A stretch of 63,461 nucleotides of DNA from an uncultured Bacteroides sp. (GCF_910578895.1 NZ_CAJTSC010000016.1:1-63461), one strand, 5' to 3'; shown: positions 1-10,154, numbered from the stretch's first letter. Notes: a model not told the origin generated them from the letters alone. Program-made: numbers and translations.

Positions 1-174
1 ATCTTGAAAGGTGATTCTCCAGCCTGCTCTTATCCGTTTGTCCGCTTCCGCCTGTCTGTTTACGCGGTTTCTCCGGTCGTGTTCCCCAGTATAACCGTTG
101 GCTTTTAACTCCTGTCCCGAAAGGAGATAACTCCTTCCAACTCCCTTTAACTCTTGCAAATGAAAAAACGTGGC
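1..174 (-). repeat. Dispersed MITE-like repeat, family I, copy D (cut by window start)
   Basis: Read on the minus strand, this stretch starts at about 174 with a pyrimidine-rich end (TTTTTTCATTTGCAAGAG) and continues with sequence clearly similar to 58366-58520, roughly three quarters identical by eye. Shared landmarks are an AGGAGTTATCTCC segment, then CGGGA-AGGAGTT, then ACCGGAGA and GCGGAAGCGGA. The copy runs out of the window at base 1. It carries no gene. The region from 175 to 590 has no gene either. I see only a short dyad there (AGTTC-N5-GAACT, 396-410) and no confident promoter for the SusC gene. Confidence 0.7.
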
Positions 175-590
175 TGCAAGCGGAGAAGCCGTTTGTCAAG
201 TAGGCGGAATCAGGACAGGTCCAATCCCGCCGTAAACACAATCCGTCCGGCAAATTAAGGATTACCAAGCATATCCCTTATGAATCGGCAGTAATCATCC
301 CCCATTACTTGTTTCATCCGCCCCCGTTTGGACAGGAGCCCATGACAGGGTTGTTCCCAACAAGGTGGGGACAAATATGCCATGTAACCCGACCGAGTTC
401 CGCGCGAACTTGGACGAAAAGCGATTAAAACAGAGATAATATAAAAGTTATGAACCTTTAAACAGTAGAGAAAAGCCTATGGAACAATGAAAGACCTTGG
501 AGGAGAATAGCCTATTCTATTCCTTATTAACCCCTCTCTTGCCTATTTTTTTGAGAAAACTATTTTTAATTAACAAATCATCAATCACTT

Positions 591-3500
591 ATGAATGAAG
601 ATTGCAGAAAAAGAGGATTATTGAACAAGAAAATCCTCACAGCGGTAGCAATCAGTTCCTTGCTTTTTGGCAGTGGAAATGTACTGGCTACTCAGACGGT
701 TGTTGACGGCTCTTTGAGAGTGACGGAACAGTTGCAGACTCAAACGGTCAACGGTCTGGTTATGGATGTAAACGGTGAACCGGTTATCGGTGCCAGTGTG
801 GTAGAAAAAGGTACGACCAATGGCGGCATAACTGACATAGACGGAAAATTCACACTGAATGTAAAGCCGGGAGCGGTTTTGCAAATCTCTTTTGTCGGTT
901 ACCGGACGCAAGAAATCAAGGCGGCGAAGTCGCTGAAGATTATATTGAAGGAGGACAGCGAATTGCTTTCGGAAGTAGTAGTTGTGGGTTACGGTACTCA
1001 AAAGAAAGCTAATCTGACAGGAGCCGTTGCAACGGTCGATGTGAATAAGACATTGGATAGCCGTCCTATCGCGGATATCGGCCGCGGTCTTCAAGGTTCG
1101 GTGCCGGGTGTCAATATTACAATCCCGACGGGTGAGGTCGGTTCGGACCCTTTGATTAAGATACGCGGTCAGATAGGTTCCATTTCGGGAAATAACTCTC
1201 CGCTGATTTTGCTGGATAATGTGGAAATCCCAAGTATCCAGATGGTGAACCCCAATGACGTGCAGTCTATCTCCGTGCTGAAAGACGCCGCTTCATCCTC
1301 TATCTATGGTTCGAAAGCCGCGTTTGGCGTTATCTTGATTACGACCAAGTCCGGAGCGCAGACAGATAAGTTCGAGGTGAGCTATTCCAATAACTTCTCC
1401 TGGCAAGATCCTGCCAAAAGCATTGAAATCGGTGGCATAGAGGCGTTGCAGTATACATTGGACGCTCAGATAAACAGAGGAGAGCCGATGCCGGCAGGCG
1501 GTTTCTGGCGCATCAGTCCCGAAAGTCTGGAGAAAGCCATAGAATGGCAGAAGACGTATGGCGGAAAGGTAAAATGGAACGACCCGGTGGTATACGGACG
1601 TGACTGGTATTATGATGGAAAGGATAAATACGGATACAGGCTTTACGATGCCGCCAAAGCGATGGTAAGGAACTGGGCGCCGACCATGAGCCATAACTTA
1701 TCGGTGAATGGCAAGAGCGGAAAGACCAGCTATAACATCGGATTGGGCTATTTGGACCAGAGCGGTATGTCGAAGTCTGCCAAGGAAGATGACTTCAAGC
1801 GATATAACGCGTCGGTCAGCGTGACATCGGAAATCAATAAGTGGCTGACGGTGAGGGCCAGCTCCATCTATTCGGACCGCAACAAACGCTATCCGGGCAT
1901 TGGAAACACGGCTGCCGACCCCTGGCTGTATATGTACCGCTGGAGCCCGTTGTTTCCGATGGGAGTGACGGAGCATGGCAACCCGCTGAAGGAACCGTCG
2001 TATGAAATGGCTGCGGCAAATACGGACAATCTGCAAAACAAATACTACAACGTCAATCTGGGCTTCACGTTGAATCTTACCAAGAACTGGGATTTCAAGT
2101 TCGATTATACGTATGACAGGCAGACTGCCGAAACGAACTCTTCCGTAACCCAATACGAGGCGGGAGGTACTTGGTATGCGCCCGTTGCCTGGGTGGAGAA
2201 CGGCAGCCAGGTGTTTGTCAACGAACAGGGCGAGAGGGTGGATACCGATGGTATGCCGGCATATCGTTTCCCTGTGGAGAAGTATTATAACAGTTCCGGT
2301 CCCGGAGCGAGCCAGGTCGGTTATCAAAACAGGTCGGCGGACAATAATACATTCAATATGTATACCACTTACAATCTGCAATTGGGTGCCGACAAGGAGC
2401 ATGCTTTCAAGTTCATGGTCGGAATGAACAGGGTCACCAGCAAATGGAGCATGCACAAGGGTTGGAAAACAAACCTTATCGACTTGGGCAACCCGCAGTT
2501 CCCGCTGGCGTCCGGCGACCAGTTCATCGAAGGAGACCGCAACTGGGAGGCGCAACTGGGTTTCTTCGGACGTCTTAATTATGCTTTCCAAGACCGGTAT
2601 TTCGTTGAAGCGAATATACGCAGGGACGGTTCGTCCAAGTTTCCGAAACATCTGCAATGGAAATGGTTTCCCTCTTTCTCTGCCGGTTGGGTATTTACCA
2701 ACGAGCGTTTCATGAAACCGGTTGAGGATATCCTGAGTTTCGGTAAGTTCAGGGCTTCATGGGGTAGCATCGGCGACCAGACGGTGTCCAATACTTTGTA
2801 TAAATCCATCTTGGCAGACAGCCAGTCGTCATGGCTGGACGGCAACGGCAACAAGTTGCCTTTGTACGGCACTCCTTCTTTGGTAGACAGCGATATCAGC
2901 TGGCAAGAGATTGAGACGTTGGACTTCGGAGTCGACCTGCGCTTCTTTAACAATAAGCTCGGGGTGACCTTCGACTGGTATCGCCGGGACACGAAGAACA
3001 TGATTATCGAAGGCGAAAGTCTGCCGGTCACTCTTGGCGCTGCTGCTCCCAAAGGTAATTACGGCAGTTTGAGAACCAAGGGATGGGAACTGTCTGCCGA
3101 CTTCACCCACCGTTTCTCCAACGGATTGGGCATCAATGCCATGGCTTCTATCTCCGATGCGACTACTTATATCACCAAAGGTGCGGATTATCTGACTCCG
3201 TGGGAAGACCGTAAACTGGGAACCATTTATTCTACGGGAAGACGTTACGGTGATATCTACGGTTTTGTGACAGACCGGCTGTTCCAGAAAGAGGACTTTG
3301 TGTATGGCGCGGACGGGCAGATAGAGAAAGTCATTGTCGTTTATAACGGAACCGCCCATACCACCAACAAGCAGACTTCTCCTTATCCGGTATATCAGGT
3401 GCATTATGAAGATAACAATAAGTTGATTTTCGCGCCGGGCGACGTTAAGTTTGTGGATTTGGACGGAGACGGTTACATCACGCCGGGAACAAGCACGAAC

Positions 3501-4073
3501 GGTAATCCAGGTGACCAGACCGTGATAGGAAATTCCACTCCCCGCTACGAATACAGCTTCCGCCTGGGAGCCGACTATAAGGGGATTGATTTCTCCATCT
3601 TCTTCCAGGGCATCGGCAAACGCCAGATTTGGGGTAGCGGACAGTTGGCAATTCCCGGATACAACGCTAAAGAGGGTGCCCTTCCGAAAACTTTCACCAC
3701 AGACTACTGGACGGAAGAACGTACGGACGCTTTCTATCCGAGAGCATGGAACTTGGGCGGAGCCGACACGGGCTTCAGCATGCAGAAGCAGTCGCGCTAT
3801 CTGCTGGATATGTCTTATCTGAGAATAAAGAATATAACATTGGGATATACGCTCCCGAAGAATATCCTGTCGAAAGTATATATCTCCAAAGCCCGCGTCT
3901 ACATGTCGTTGGAGAACTTCTTTACATTTGACAAATTGAACGGATTGCCTATCGATCCGGAGGCTGTGTCGGGTTATTCAATGTTTACTTCCACTAATTA
4001 TAACTTGGGACGTACGGGTACGGGTACACCTGTGTTCAAGACTTTGTCGTGCGGCGTTCAATTAACTTTCTAA
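591..4073 (+). CDS. SusC/RagA-type TonB-linked outer membrane receptor
   Basis: This 1160-residue protein is a TonB-dependent outer-membrane channel that imports a glycan or oligomer together with the SusD-like lipoprotein encoded next. An N-terminal signal segment (about 1-34) is followed by a carboxypeptidase-regulatory-like beta-sandwich (about 52-125, GLVMDVNGEPVIGASV). Next come a TonB box and plug start (SEVVVVGYGTQKKANLTGAV, about 127-147) and a beta barrel ending in a terminal Phe (VQLTF), as expected for a BAM substrate. The length is slightly above the family norm. Only 12 bases separate it from the SusD gene, so the two are cotranscribed. No HTCS or ECF-sigma/anti-sigma pair lies in the window, so its regulator is not visible. 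The substrate cannot be read from the sequence. Confidence 0.96.
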   Translation: MNEDCRKRGLLNKKILTAVAISSLLFGSGNVLATQTVVDGSLRVTEQLQTQTVNGLVMDVNGEPVIGASVVEKGTTNGGITDIDGKFTLNVKPGAVLQISFVGYRTQEIKAAKSLKIILKEDSELLSEVVVVGYGTQKKANLTGAVATVDVNKTLDSRPIADIGRGLQGSVPGVNITIPTGEVGSDPLIKIRGQIGSISGNNSPLILLDNVEIPSIQMVNPNDVQSISVLKDAASSSIYGSKAAFGVILITTKSGAQTDKFEVSYSNNFSWQDPAKSIEIGGIEALQYTLDAQINRGEPMPAGGFWRISPESLEKAIEWQKTYGGKVKWNDPVVYGRDWYYDGKDKYGYRLYDAAKAMVRNWAPTMSHNLSVNGKSGKTSYNIGLGYLDQSGMSKSAKEDDFKRYNASVSVTSEINKWLTVRASSIYSDRNKRYPGIGNTAADPWLYMYRWSPLFPMGVTEHGNPLKEPSYEMAAANTDNLQNKYYNVNLGFTLNLTKNWDFKFDYTYDRQTAETNSSVTQYEAGGTWYAPVAWVENGSQVFVNEQGERVDTDGMPAYRFPVEKYYNSSGPGASQVGYQNRSADNNTFNMYTTYNLQLGADKEHAFKFMVGMNRVTSKWSMHKGWKTNLIDLGNPQFPLASGDQFIEGDRNWEAQLGFFGRLNYAFQDRYFVEANIRRDGSSKFPKHLQWKWFPSFSAGWVFTNERFMKPVEDILSFGKFRASWGSIGDQTVSNTLYKSILADSQSSWLDGNGNKLPLYGTPSLVDSDISWQEIETLDFGVDLRFFNNKLGVTFDWYRRDTKNMIIEGESLPVTLGAAAPKGNYGSLRTKGWELSADFTHRFSNGLGINAMASISDATTYITKGADYLTPWEDRKLGTIYSTGRRYGDIYGFVTDRLFQKEDFVYGADGQIEKVIVVYNGTAHTTNKQTSPYPVYQVHYEDNNKLIFAPGDVKFVDLDGDGYITPGTSTNGNPGDQTVIGNSTPRYEYSFRLGADYKGIDFSIFFQGIGKRQIWGSGQLAIPGYNAKEGALPKTFTTDYWTEERTDAFYPRAWNLGGADTGFSMQKQSRYLLDMSYLRIKNITLGYTLPKNILSKVYISKARVYMSLENFFTFDKLNGLPIDPEAVSGYSMFTSTNYNLGRTGTGTPVFKTLSCGVQLTF

Positions 4074-4085
4074 AAAAGAGCAATT

Positions 4086-5945
4086 ATGAGATTTAAGATA
4101 TATATCATTTTAACCGGAATCATCTTCCTGTTTACGAATTGCAATGATGTGTTGGACCGTCCTTCACTGACTACATCGGAGGATGATGCTTATTGGACCA
4201 ATGAGGATAGAGTACGCTTGTACGCCAATTCCTTTTATACCAATTTCTTTGTGGGATACGGGTTGAAATATGCAACGACGTATGCCCCCAATGTAAATTA
4301 TACATTCAATGACGATGCGGTGAGGTTGTCCACCCAAACGCAGTTCGGGCGTACCGTTCCCACCTCGAAAGGCTCTACAAGCCTGGATATAATGTGGCAA
4401 AGCGAGTTTACGGGACCCACATGGAATTTCGCCTGGATAAGAAAGGCGAACATCATGATTGACCGCGTGACCGACAGGATGGGCGGCATCCTGACAGAGG
4501 AGCAGTACAATCACTGGATAGGCATAGGCCGCTTCTTCAGAGGATTGGAGTATGCCCGTCTGGTCAATGTGTTCGGCGATGTCCCTTACTACGATACTGA
4601 GGTGCTGAACACGGACAAGGATGCGTTGTATAAGGACCGCACCCCGAGAAACGAGGTGATGGACGCCGTTTATAACGATTTTGATTTTGCCATGAATAAT
4701 GTCCGCCTGAGTGACGGGGATGCGCAGTATGTAAACCGTTATGTGGTGGCGGCGTTTGTTTCGAGATGGGCGTTGTTCGAAGCCAGCTGGCAAAAATACT
4801 ATTATAAGAACGATGAACGTGCCAAGAAGTTCTTTGAACAGGCCGTTGCTGCGGCAGATTTGGTAATGGGAAGCGGGAAGTACGATATTGTGACGGATTT
4901 CCGCTCGTTGTTCGGTTCGACGAAAAGCACCAAAGACTGTATTTTGTATCGCACCTACGATGCGGATAAAGGTGTGACACACTCCATTGCATCGACCTGC
5001 AACATGAATGACCCTACGGATATTGGTCCGAACCTGGACCTGATCAAGGCATTTATCTGCACGGACGGTAAGGACTGGCAGACCTCTACAGTGGCAAATG
5101 CTTCCGATTTTACGTTGAGCAACCTCATCAAGACAAGGGATGCCCGGTTTGAAGCAAGCTTTTACAACAAACCGACTCCCAGAGCCAAAAGCTGCTATCT
5201 GTATGTGACTAAGTTCATTCCTCGGAGCGCATTGGACTATATTGAAAAAGGAGGATCGCCGGCACCGGAATTCCAGGGCGAGAAGAACGTGACGGGCTAT
5301 CCGGTAATCCGTTATGCCGAGGTACTGCTGAATTGGATTGAGGCTAAGGCGGAACTTGCCACATTGGGCGGAGACGCGGTCGGACAGCCCGATATCGATG
5401 CGTCCATTAACAAAATCCGCAACAGACCGATTGCCGAAGAGGCAAAGGCATTGGGCGTTGTTAAGACCGCAGATATGTCGTTAGACGCTTTGCCCGACGA
5501 CCCGAACAGGGATGTGACGGTATCTCCGCTGCTTTGGGAAATCAGACGGGAAAGAAGAATGGAGTTCGCTTTCGAGTTCTCGCGCATCATCGACCTGAGA
5601 CGTTGGAAGAAACTGGAATACATGGATACCGATAAGAACCAGGACTTGCTGATGGGTACTTGGGTGAACTTCAAGGATGAGGTGCCGGAAGAGCTGAAAC
5701 CGGAGAACGCCGGCAAAATCAGGGTAGTGGGCAAGGACGGAAACCTGACTGTTTATGATGGCAGTAACGCGGCTTCCGTAAAAGGTTTCTTCTATCCGGA
5801 GCAGAACAAGGGACGGTTGCCATTCTTGAATGTGCCCAACATAAATCCGTACCTTTCACCTATTGGAATTAACCAGATTGAAGATTATAAGAGTAGAGGG
5901 TATACGCTTACTCAGACAGAAGGGTGGCCGGCAAGTCTGAATTGA
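4086..5945 (+). CDS. SusD/RagB-family nutrient-binding lipoprotein
   Basis: This 619-residue surface lipoprotein caps the SusC-like channel and captures its ligand. The signal peptide ends at a lipobox Cys (FLFTNCND, Cys19). The body shows the helical TPR-like pattern of SusD proteins, for example the segment RFFRGLEYARLVNVFGDVPY near 150-170. The family-typical C-terminal part contains an EIRRERRMEFAFE motif. It follows the SusC gene by 12 bases and precedes a DUF4623 lipoprotein gene by about 50 bases. Family assignment is secure; ligand is unknown. Confidence 0.96.
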   Translation: MRFKIYIILTGIIFLFTNCNDVLDRPSLTTSEDDAYWTNEDRVRLYANSFYTNFFVGYGLKYATTYAPNVNYTFNDDAVRLSTQTQFGRTVPTSKGSTSLDIMWQSEFTGPTWNFAWIRKANIMIDRVTDRMGGILTEEQYNHWIGIGRFFRGLEYARLVNVFGDVPYYDTEVLNTDKDALYKDRTPRNEVMDAVYNDFDFAMNNVRLSDGDAQYVNRYVVAAFVSRWALFEASWQKYYYKNDERAKKFFEQAVAAADLVMGSGKYDIVTDFRSLFGSTKSTKDCILYRTYDADKGVTHSIASTCNMNDPTDIGPNLDLIKAFICTDGKDWQTSTVANASDFTLSNLIKTRDARFEASFYNKPTPRAKSCYLYVTKFIPRSALDYIEKGGSPAPEFQGEKNVTGYPVIRYAEVLLNWIEAKAELATLGGDAVGQPDIDASINKIRNRPIAEEAKALGVVKTADMSLDALPDDPNRDVTVSPLLWEIRRERRMEFAFEFSRIIDLRRWKKLEYMDTDKNQDLLMGTWVNFKDEVPEELKPENAGKIRVVGKDGNLTVYDGSNAASVKGFFYPEQNKGRLPFLNVPNINPYLSPIGINQIEDYKSRGYTLTQTEGWPASLN

Positions 5946-5995
5946 CGGATGCACTCATGGGTTTATAAAAATGGTTTTAATTAAAACATGAGATT

Positions 5996-7408
5996 ATGTA
6001 TAAATTGATAAATAAATTAGGATTGATGGCTGTATTGTTAGGAATTGGTCTTGTCTCTTGCGACGAGGATTATCCTAAAAGTCATATAGCCCCTTATGAT
6101 ACGGAACTCCTTTCCATTAAGATAGTCAATGCCGGAGCGGAAGGCAAAACGGTGGTGGAAGGGACAATCGACGAAGCCAATAAGACAATCGGTTTCCCCC
6201 GGCTGGATGTTGAAACGGATTTCTCGGCTTTGAACTTTGAAGCGGAACTTTCTGAAGGTGCGGAACTTCAGACTCCCGTCATGGATTTTTCCATGGATGA
6301 GGAGACTTCCGAGAAGACCCTGATTCTTCGGATTGTAAATAATAACCGGTATAAGGAGTATTTTATAAAAGTCAGAAAAAGAGTTCCTGTGTATGGTGCC
6401 GATTTTGAGAAACCAACGGTGTATAATTTCTCGGGAGACAACATGTACAACGATTATAAGGATGCTGCGTCTACCCGTTGTGCTTCTTACGATGGTGAAC
6501 ATGTATTGGTTGTCAGCAGAGCTACAAAACCGCATCTTCTTAAGGTCGCCGATTTGAAGAAGGGAGAAATCAATCCGATTCAATTGGACTTGACCGGAGT
6601 TACCGGCGGTACTTTCCCTTATAATATGGGAGCATTGATTGACGGTCATATCTATCTTTCAAGCCTGTCGGGTGCTAAAGCGTCTCCTTTTAAAATCTAT
6701 CATTGGGAAACGCCGGATTCGCAGCCGGAGACGATAGCAAATATCAGTGTCGGGGATATTGCCGGAGCCGGAAACAGACATGGTGACAACGCTTCTTATA
6801 ATATTGACGGAAACGGTAACGGATTTATATTCTTTGGTGATAATGCCTCTACTGAGTTCATGAGAGTTCCTGTAAGTAATTATAATACCGTTGATGCCGG
6901 TGCCATTAAGGTATTACCGTCAAACGCCAATGCGACGATGGTGACAAATGTATACAGGATTGGGAACACGGACCAATATTTATGGTCGGGTGTCAGAACT
7001 CCTGTGACATTGGTCAATGAGTCTCTTGGCGGAATATATACGTCAGGCATAAAAGGGGAAGCGGTCGCTCCGAGAATAATCAGCTTCAATGAAGAACGCT
7101 ACCTGTTGGTTTGTACGGCGGGGCAGGGAAGTGCCTCTACTGCCAGCATTGCCTTGGAAATTTATGATTTGAGCAAGGGGGCTACTGTGGAAGAGGCTTT
7201 GCAGAAGTTCGATGAAGGAGACAACCATAATCCTTTGTACCAATTTAAATTGGGCGGAAGCGGTAACGGAAACGCCCTGGCTCAGACGGATTATTATATC
7301 GAAAAAGATGAAAACGGGAAAGATGCCAAGCTTTGTGTATTCGCATCACGTACAGGGTCGGGATTTGTAATCTGCGAGTTCCCCATCAAGCAGGAAGAGC
7401 AGGACTGA
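5996..7408 (+). CDS. DUF4623-type lipoprotein of the Sus-like locus
   Basis: The 470-residue protein has a lipoprotein signal (GIGLVSCDED, Cys23). A first beta-rich domain (about 30-130, DTELLSIKIVNAGAEGKTVV) has the look of the DUF5018-like modules found in PUL surface proteins. A long repetitive beta region with propeller-like spacing follows and corresponds, from my recollection of the family, to DUF4623. Such proteins sit beside SusC/SusD genes and probably help glycan binding at the cell surface. It is the third gene of the operon, and a strong hairpin terminator follows 44 bases after its stop. No catalytic motif is visible. Confidence 0.75.
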   Translation: MYKLINKLGLMAVLLGIGLVSCDEDYPKSHIAPYDTELLSIKIVNAGAEGKTVVEGTIDEANKTIGFPRLDVETDFSALNFEAELSEGAELQTPVMDFSMDEETSEKTLILRIVNNNRYKEYFIKVRKRVPVYGADFEKPTVYNFSGDNMYNDYKDAASTRCASYDGEHVLVVSRATKPHLLKVADLKKGEINPIQLDLTGVTGGTFPYNMGALIDGHIYLSSLSGAKASPFKIYHWETPDSQPETIANISVGDIAGAGNRHGDNASYNIDGNGNGFIFFGDNASTEFMRVPVSNYNTVDAGAIKVLPSNANATMVTNVYRIGNTDQYLWSGVRTPVTLVNESLGGIYTSGIKGEAVAPRIISFNEERYLLVCTAGQGSASTASIALEIYDLSKGATVEEALQKFDEGDNHNPLYQFKLGGSGNGNALAQTDYYIEKDENGKDAKLCVFASRTGSGFVICEFPIKQEEQD

Positions 7409-7452
7409 TTATCCCTCGTATCCGGGTTTGAATAACTGTATTATTAACTTGG

Positions 7453-7494
7453 AAGCCGTCTGATGAGTTTCAATTGGACGGCTTTCTTATTTTA
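7453..7494 (+). terminator. Rho-independent terminator after SusC/D/DUF4623 genes
   Basis: AAGCCGTC (7453-7460) pairs perfectly with GACGGCTT (7477-7484) across a 16-base loop and is followed by a T-rich tract (TCTTATTTT). It lies between the DUF4623 gene and the GHL10 gene, and ends about nine bases before the ATG of the latter. It must therefore either limit readthrough into the hydrolase gene or act as an attenuator. Confidence 0.8.
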
Positions 7495-7502
7495 AAGTGG
7501 AA

Positions 7503-8969
7503 ATGAAATATTTGAAATATCTATGTTGGGCTCTTCTTCTTGCCTTTGTGGCTTCATGTAGCAAGGATGACATCATCCCGGAAGAAGGAGAGACAGACCC
7601 GCCACAAGGCGGAGGTGACCAAACCTTATCGGCGGTTTTGCCTAAAAAGGAACTGAGAGGGGTGTGGATGACTACCGTATGGGGGATTGATTGGCCTATG
7701 GGAGAATACAGTGCCGTTGCGCAGAAGAAACTGTATACCGATTATTTGGATTTGCTGGCAGACTACAATATGAATGCCGTATTTTTCCAGATCAGGGGCA
7801 TGGCGGATGCTTTCTATGAATCGCAATACGAACCGTGGAGCAAGTATATCACAGGAAATGCCGGAACCAAACCGGCTTATGACGTCTTGAAGTTTCTTAT
7901 TGAGGAGGCTCATAAACGCGACATCCAGTTTCATGCTTGGTTGAACCCGTACCGCATAGCTACACGTGCAAGCAAGAGTGCGTCTTTTCCGCAACTGGAT
8001 GCTAAAATTCCTGCGGAATTGGTGAAAGACTATGAGAAGATAAGAGTGTATAATCCGGCTCTGCCGGAAGTGCAAACCCGGATTGCGGATATTGTCAAAG
8101 AGATTATCACCAAGTATGATGTCGACGGCATCCACATGGATGATTATTTCTATCCCTCATTAGAGCCTTCTGAAACAATGAATGATGCGGCGGAGTATCA
8201 GCAGTACGGGAAAGATGCATTCAAGAGTGTCGAGGAGTTCAGGCGCAACAATGTGAACTCCGTAGTGCGGAATATTCAGAAAACAATCATGGAGACCCGT
8301 CCGGAGGTGATTTTCTCTATCAGTCCTGCGGCTGACATAGAGCGCAACTACAATACGTTGTTTGCAGACGTGAAAACATGGGCGAAAGAAGGCTGGGTGG
8401 ATGTGGTTATTCCGCAACTGTATTTTGCCACCGGTACTGAAGTCACCAGTTTTAACCTGCGGTTGGATTTGTGGTCTCAGTATACTTATGACAATCATTT
8501 GCTGATAGGATATGGGATTTACAAGTTCGGCGATCCTCAATACGGAAGTAAGTTCCAGTCGTCCGACGATTTAAAAAAACAGTTTGATTTGGCGGGTGCA
8601 AAGTTAAAGGTTAAAGGCAGCGTCTTATACAGCGCCAAGAGTTTGCTGGATAATAAAGTAGGTATTTCCGATGCGGTCGAAGGTATATATAAGCAACCTG
8701 TGCTGCTTCCTTATTTAGGAAGAGGCGTGGCGGAATTGCCTGCGACGCCGGTCAATGTCACTTTGAATGGCAGCAGTTTGTCTTGGGAAGCGGTTGCAGG
8801 CGTTACTCGTTATGCTATATATAAGGATAACGGGAAAGGCAAAGAAGCGTTGCTGGTAGGAACTACCCGGGAGACGTCCTTTAATTTGTCGGAAAAAGGA
8901 ACTTATTTTATTACTTCCCTGGCTAAGAACAATGCCGAAAGTAAAGTTTCCGCTTCGGTAGTTTATTGA
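7503..8969 (+). CDS. GHL10-family (DUF187) glycoside hydrolase lipoprotein
   Basis: This is a lipoprotein of about 488 residues (FVASCSKDD lipobox) with a TIM-barrel hydrolase domain of the GHL10/family-10-like group. Typical segments are LRGVWMTTVWGIDWP, NAVFFQIRGMADAFY, HAWLNPYR and DGIHMDDYFYP, the last carrying the acidic residues expected at the active site. A C-terminal fibronectin-III-like module (about 410-488, LSWEAVAGVTRYAIYKDNG) ends the protein. The ATG at 7503 is preferred over the in-frame GTG at 7497, because the lipoprotein signal fits either and the GTG nearly touches the terminator. E. coli DigH, of the same family, cuts denuded peptidoglycan glycan strands. A role on an amino-sugar glycan imported by the neighbouring SusC/D is an inference. 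Confidence 0.88.
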   Translation: MKYLKYLCWALLLAFVASCSKDDIIPEEGETDPPQGGGDQTLSAVLPKKELRGVWMTTVWGIDWPMGEYSAVAQKKLYTDYLDLLADYNMNAVFFQIRGMADAFYESQYEPWSKYITGNAGTKPAYDVLKFLIEEAHKRDIQFHAWLNPYRIATRASKSASFPQLDAKIPAELVKDYEKIRVYNPALPEVQTRIADIVKEIITKYDVDGIHMDDYFYPSLEPSETMNDAAEYQQYGKDAFKSVEEFRRNNVNSVVRNIQKTIMETRPEVIFSISPAADIERNYNTLFADVKTWAKEGWVDVVIPQLYFATGTEVTSFNLRLDLWSQYTYDNHLLIGYGIYKFGDPQYGSKFQSSDDLKKQFDLAGAKLKVKGSVLYSAKSLLDNKVGISDAVEGIYKQPVLLPYLGRGVAELPATPVNVTLNGSSLSWEAVAGVTRYAIYKDNGKGKEALLVGTTRETSFNLSEKGTYFITSLAKNNAESKVSASVVY

Positions 8970-8998
8970 TGCTTTTCCGGGAGAAAGAACAAGGGAAA

Positions 8999-9046
8999 TG
9001 TCTCAAAGCTCTGGCGGAATGATACGGCTGCCGGGGTTTTGAGACA
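8999..9046. other. Inverted repeat between convergent genes
   Basis: TGTCTCAAA (8999-9007) and TTTGAGACA (9038-9046) form a perfect 9-bp stem around a G/C-rich loop that can fold further. There is no good T tract on either strand. It sits between the ends of the GHL10 and asd genes, so a bidirectional termination or mRNA 3'-end role is likely but unproven. Confidence 0.45.
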
Positions 9047-9080
9047 CCTCCCTCGTAGGTTTATAGCGATATGACGCCGG

Positions 9081-10088
9081 TTAAAGCGCTTTTTCCTTAA
9101 TCAGGTATTCTGCAATCTGTACTGCGTTCAATGCGGCGCCTTTCTTGATTTGGTCGCCTACAATCCAGAAAGTCAATCCGTTTTCGTTGCTGAGGTCTTT
9201 ACGGATACGTCCCACGTATACGGGGTCTTTTCCGGCAAGGAACAACGGCATCGGATATTCTTTCTCTGCCGGATTATCCATTAACACAAGTCCCTCGCTT
9301 TTCGCAAAGGCTTCGCGTGCTTCCTCGACAGAGACAGGACGCTCAGTTTCCACCCAGATGCTTTCGGAGTGAGAACGTAGAGCCGGTACGCGGACACATG
9401 TTGCGCTGACTTTGATGTCGGAGTGCATAATCTTACGTGTTTCGTTGTACATCTTCATTTCTTCTTTGGTATAGCCGTTGTCGGTGAATACGTCAATCTG
9501 GGGAATGAGGTTGAAGGCAAGCTGATAGGCGAACTTCTCCACCGTCACGGGTTCGTTTGCCAACACCTGGCGGTATTGCTCGTACAACTCATCCATGGCG
9601 GCAGCACCTGCACCGCTGGCGGCCTGATACGTGGATACGTGTACGGTCTTTATGTGAGACAGCTGTTCGATGGCTTTCAATGCCACTACCATTTGGATGG
9701 TAGTACAATTGGGGTTGGCGATAACGCCGCGCGGACGGTCTTTGGCGTCGGCGGCATTTACTTCGGGCACCACCAAAGGTACATCGGCATCCATGCGGAA
9801 AGCACTTGAGTTGTCAATCATCACAGCACCGTGCTTGGTGATTGTTTCAAGATACTCTTTCGAGGTGCCTGCGCCTGCGGAAGTGAAAGCGATATCAACC
9901 CCTTTGAAGTCATCGTTGTGTTGCAAGAGTTTAACCTCGATCTGTTTACCGCGGAAGGTGTATTTGGTGCCGGCACTGCGTTTGGAACCGAACAATACCA
10001 ACTCGTCCAACGGGAAATTCCTTTCATCGAGCACTCGCAGGAACTCTTGTCCTACGGCTCCGCTTGCTCCAACAATAGCTACTTTCAT
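9081..10088 (-). CDS. asd: Aspartate-semialdehyde dehydrogenase
   Basis: Asd reduces aspartyl phosphate to aspartate semialdehyde with NADPH, feeding lysine/diaminopimelate, threonine and methionine synthesis. The 335-residue protein opens with the nucleotide-binding motif GASGAVGQEF and carries the catalytic Cys128 in NPNCTTIQ. The length is that of the family. It is transcribed alone, convergent with the GHL10 gene and divergent from the antiporter gene, with 152 bases between the two start codons. Confidence 0.97.
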   Translation of the reverse strand: MKVAIVGASGAVGQEFLRVLDERNFPLDELVLFGSKRSAGTKYTFRGKQIEVKLLQHNDDFKGVDIAFTSAGAGTSKEYLETITKHGAVMIDNSSAFRMDADVPLVVPEVNAADAKDRPRGVIANPNCTTIQMVVALKAIEQLSHIKTVHVSTYQAASGAGAAAMDELYEQYRQVLANEPVTVEKFAYQLAFNLIPQIDVFTDNGYTKEEMKMYNETRKIMHSDIKVSATCVRVPALRSHSESIWVETERPVSVEEAREAFAKSEGLVLMDNPAEKEYPMPLFLAGKDPVYVGRIRKDLSNENGLTFWIVGDQIKKGAALNAVQIAEYLIKEKAL

Positions 10089-10154
10089 TTTTCTTTTGTT
10101 TTAATTTAGTTTATAAAATAGTTCTAATTTATCTATAAATGATAGAGTTGACTG

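Noticed and set aside
396..410. AGTTC-N5-GAACT dyad upstream of the SusC gene as an operator
   Set aside because: Five-base arms arise often by chance, and no promoter element lies near it.
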